Part shown: in pieces, positions 61,540-64,000 of the stretch
How the letters are laid out: every line of letters begins with the position of its first letter
Position numbering within the stretch: position 1 is the first letter of the stretch
From: Echinococcus granulosus
Lineage: Eukaryota > Platyhelminthes > Cestoda > Cyclophyllidea > Taeniidae
Length of the DNA: 64,000 bases
Assembly: GCF_000524195.1 (NCBI RefSeq)
Contig: NW_020170427.1
Location: 80,627 to 144,626, forward strand
Reading direction: 5' to 3'
The notes under the pieces: model-generated
What the model saw: the letters and a program-made list of their open reading frames with translations, nothing else
What the model was told of the DNA's origin: nothing
The model's database searches: none
Made by a program: the position numbers and the translations under genes

Positions 61540-64000
61540 GCCGTGCGAGACTTCGTCTCAAATGCTAATGAGGCGGATGCAGTTGAGGAGTTTAAGTATA
61601 CCCTCCCCCACCTGATTTATGGCCACATCAAGATTTCGGCATAGCAACACAAATTATTTTCTCACTATGGCTCTTACCTTGAATAAAATAGCAAACAATC
61701 AATTTTCCCTGGCGTTGGGGCATTCAACATACAAAACTCAGATGAGTTTGTGGATCCTCGTTACTGTTTTGTCATTCAAACCATCTGCCAATCGTTGTGC
61801 CAAGGAGTTACCCAATTCACTGTTGGAATGGTAGCTTCGGGTGCAAATATCGTACAATTCAATGTGCGTCAAATTGCAGTACACGAATGCGTGTAAGGCT
61901 CATTCCCGTTTACCTAGTCCACGCGGCTGTTTCAACCTAGATCCGCTACATACATATTTCGGCTTGCATTGACCCACCTTCTTGCTGAAAACTACTACTA
62001 GTTTTAACAAAGTAAATGTCCCTCTTGCTTTTCTTAGTCGACTCCCGTCTATTTTACTGCACCATTGAGGTAAGATAGTAATGAAGATTGTGCAGTTTGG
62101 GGAAATCTGCGACAACAAGCACCGAAAGGGAGCTTTTTGAATTCGTACGCATAAGTGATGGTTTATTTGTTAGTTCACTGAAACATTCTGCAAAAAAAGA
62201 GAAGCCATTTAATATGCAAACCGGACGAAAACAGTCAAGTTCATGAAGAGGAGGACATTTTCCAAAAACTGGACAGCCAAAAGTTGACAAATTCTACTGT
62301 AGCATTCCTGATCCGCTTTCTTCGAATCGGTACACCGGAAATTTCGAGAAAGCGTACATATTCTGCTTCAATTTGTTTGAGCAACACATTTTCTTTCCTT
62401 TTAAGTGGAGTAAAAACACGTCTACAGCATGTTAGTTCATCGCAGGGGAATTTGTGACATCGGCACAAGTGGCGGTCACGATCGTATCCACGCTGAATTA
62501 CTCGAAATGCCATCAGTTGGCATAGACTGCGCCAACGGCTCGGGAATCTACCTACTCAAGGAAATTGTTGTTTTTTCCTCTGCCTGTGAGTATTCATAAG
62601 AATAAGACTTGGCCCCCTCGACAGGTGTTCGTGGTCAACGAGGTCACTTGAACTGGCTGAATTTACAACTGGGCTCTGGCATAGTCAATATTATTATGGC
62701 ATTCTATGCACTTTTTAGGCATTCATGCTCTTCTTTCGAGGTTTTACTGAAACAAAATGAAAGGTACCACTTCATCATACTTCTACCTAATTAACAAAGA
62801 ATATTAAATTAAAGAAGCCGAGCTTTTATGCTAGTTGCTGAGATCCATGGGACATCATGGAAAATTTTCAATGCGAAAACACAAAAAACTGCACAATCCT
62901 TTTCACACTTGACTTAGTATTTTCAAATTAACCTTTCTTATAAATTTTCCTTATTTGTGAAACAGAAAGCAGACCTGTGCGTAAGCGTAATTTAACATGA
63001 ATAGTTTTGGAAGAAGGGGATAGAAATAAACCTTCATTTGTCTTTATTGGCGAAAATAATGATTTACTTGCTTGTAAAGTACCTTTAATTAGGAGAATGC
63101 CGCAGCATTGCATAAAATATCACACGCAGAGGAAAACAATTCGCCCCGTACACACGCCTAGGTCGTCTAGGCTAATCAACCAAAAAGGTTCAACTTGACA
63201 TACCCCAAGTAGTAACACATGGGCAGGTGTCTTGTGAATCTTTTCAGTTGGAAATTAGCGCGCCACACATTGCGATGGTTCTCAAATGGGAAAAAAACAT
63301 ATTGTGATATTATAAAGCCAAATCATCTTGTTTCCCTAAATGTGATTAGGAAAGGGGAAAGGGAGAGAGGAGATTAAATTGGAGTACGTTTTCTCATCTC
63401 TTTGTTAGTGCCCCCATTAAAATGTGTATACTTCAAGTAGTCTTTTTTAGCAGTAATCAGGAGTCTAGTAGCGCTTCACCGTAGTCCATCATCACCTTCT
63501 GCTTAAACTGTCCAATGAGATAGTGTAATAGACTCAGTATTTCTCTCTTCCAGCTCTATCTTCATGTCCTTAAACTGAGTAGATAAATTGGATGAGGATA
63601 TATTCTCTCGTTTGGCGATAAGTGAAGGGTAGAGATACTACAGTTTAAGCGTTTTCAGGATAATTTCCCTCCCCTTCGGCGGCCCATGACGTCTTCTCCG
63701 TCACGAGGTTCATATTTGCAAACCACCTCTTGCCATAGAAAAGAAAAATTTTGCCCAAAATGGTTGCCTTCACTGATTCAGATAAGTTGGCTTGTTAGAG
63801 TGTGGATAAATGTGAGGATGGTTGCTCCTGTTCATAATCACTAATGTGTGCTTCCTAAAATTTTGCAAACCAGCACCTAGTAAAGCACATTAATCAAGTC
63901 CTGTTTCTTAAACAGGAAAAATAACGTAAGAGTCACATTGGTGTCAAAAGTAAGCATAGATCCGTGAAAATAAGATCATCTGATTTAAAGTGAACGGGTG

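Larger units (their letters stand above)
60701..64000. other. Downstream of the last cadherin exon found
   Basis: This is probably cadherin intron, since the reading frame is still open in phase 1 at 60700. I found no convincing further exon. A frame at 62609-62794 has an acceptor-like start but no family support. The region contains a purine-rich tract (61160-61210) and a hairpin (61507-61539). Otherwise nothing was recognised. Confidence 0.45.

Noticed and set aside
1..64000. Bacterial-type features: operons, CRISPR arrays, insertion sequences, attachment sites
   Set aside because: The DNA is eukaryotic with spliced genes; no regularly spaced repeats or prokaryotic signals were seen.

Overview
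The window is eukaryotic, intron-rich DNA. I infer a parasitic flatworm, most likely a tapeworm. Every real gene is split by GT..AG introns. Intron lengths fall into a very short class (30-37 bp), a 70-90 bp class and long ones (up to 5.3 kb), which I recall as typical of cestodes. One gene encodes an SH2-ankyrin-SH2 tyrosine kinase, a family known from invertebrates and absent from vertebrates. Gene models were built by hand by joining exons whose splice phases agree and whose translations align with family sequences I know. No database was searched.

Layout: (1) 1063-8856, plus strand: the 3' part of INTS3, the Integrator/SOSS scaffold subunit; its 5' end lies before the window. (2) 11591-34295, plus: a Shark/HTK16-type cytoplasmic tyrosine kinase in nine exons over 22.7 kb. 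(3) 34674-36902, minus: a complete RFC5 (clamp-loader small subunit), ten exons, 326 residues, tail-to-tail with the kinase 378 bp away. (4) 36903-40429: intergenic DNA holding decayed Ty3/gypsy pol fragments in opposite orientations. (5) 40430-45787, plus: a USP20/USP33-type ubiquitin hydrolase with two DUSP domains; its C-terminal tail is broken by a one-base shift at an A8 run. (6) 45788-53806: 8 kb without a recognisable gene. (7) 53807-60700 and probably onward, plus: a protocadherin-like single-pass receptor with about seven cadherin repeats; its last exons were not found. (8) 60701-64000: no recognised exon.

The genes are unrelated housekeeping, signalling and adhesion genes, not an operon or a defence-type cluster. 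INTS3 and RFC5 act in the nucleus (RNA 3' processing and ssDNA repair; PCNA loading). The kinase and the cadherin act at the cell cortex and membrane. The deubiquitinase acts on ubiquitinated proteins. I found no CRISPR, rRNA, convincing tRNA or novel multi-gene system. The most notable features are 30-37 bp introns in two neighbouring genes, a frame-preserving 75-bp intron in INTS3, the A8 frame break in the deubiquitinase, and an exon-start duplicate inside a kinase intron.
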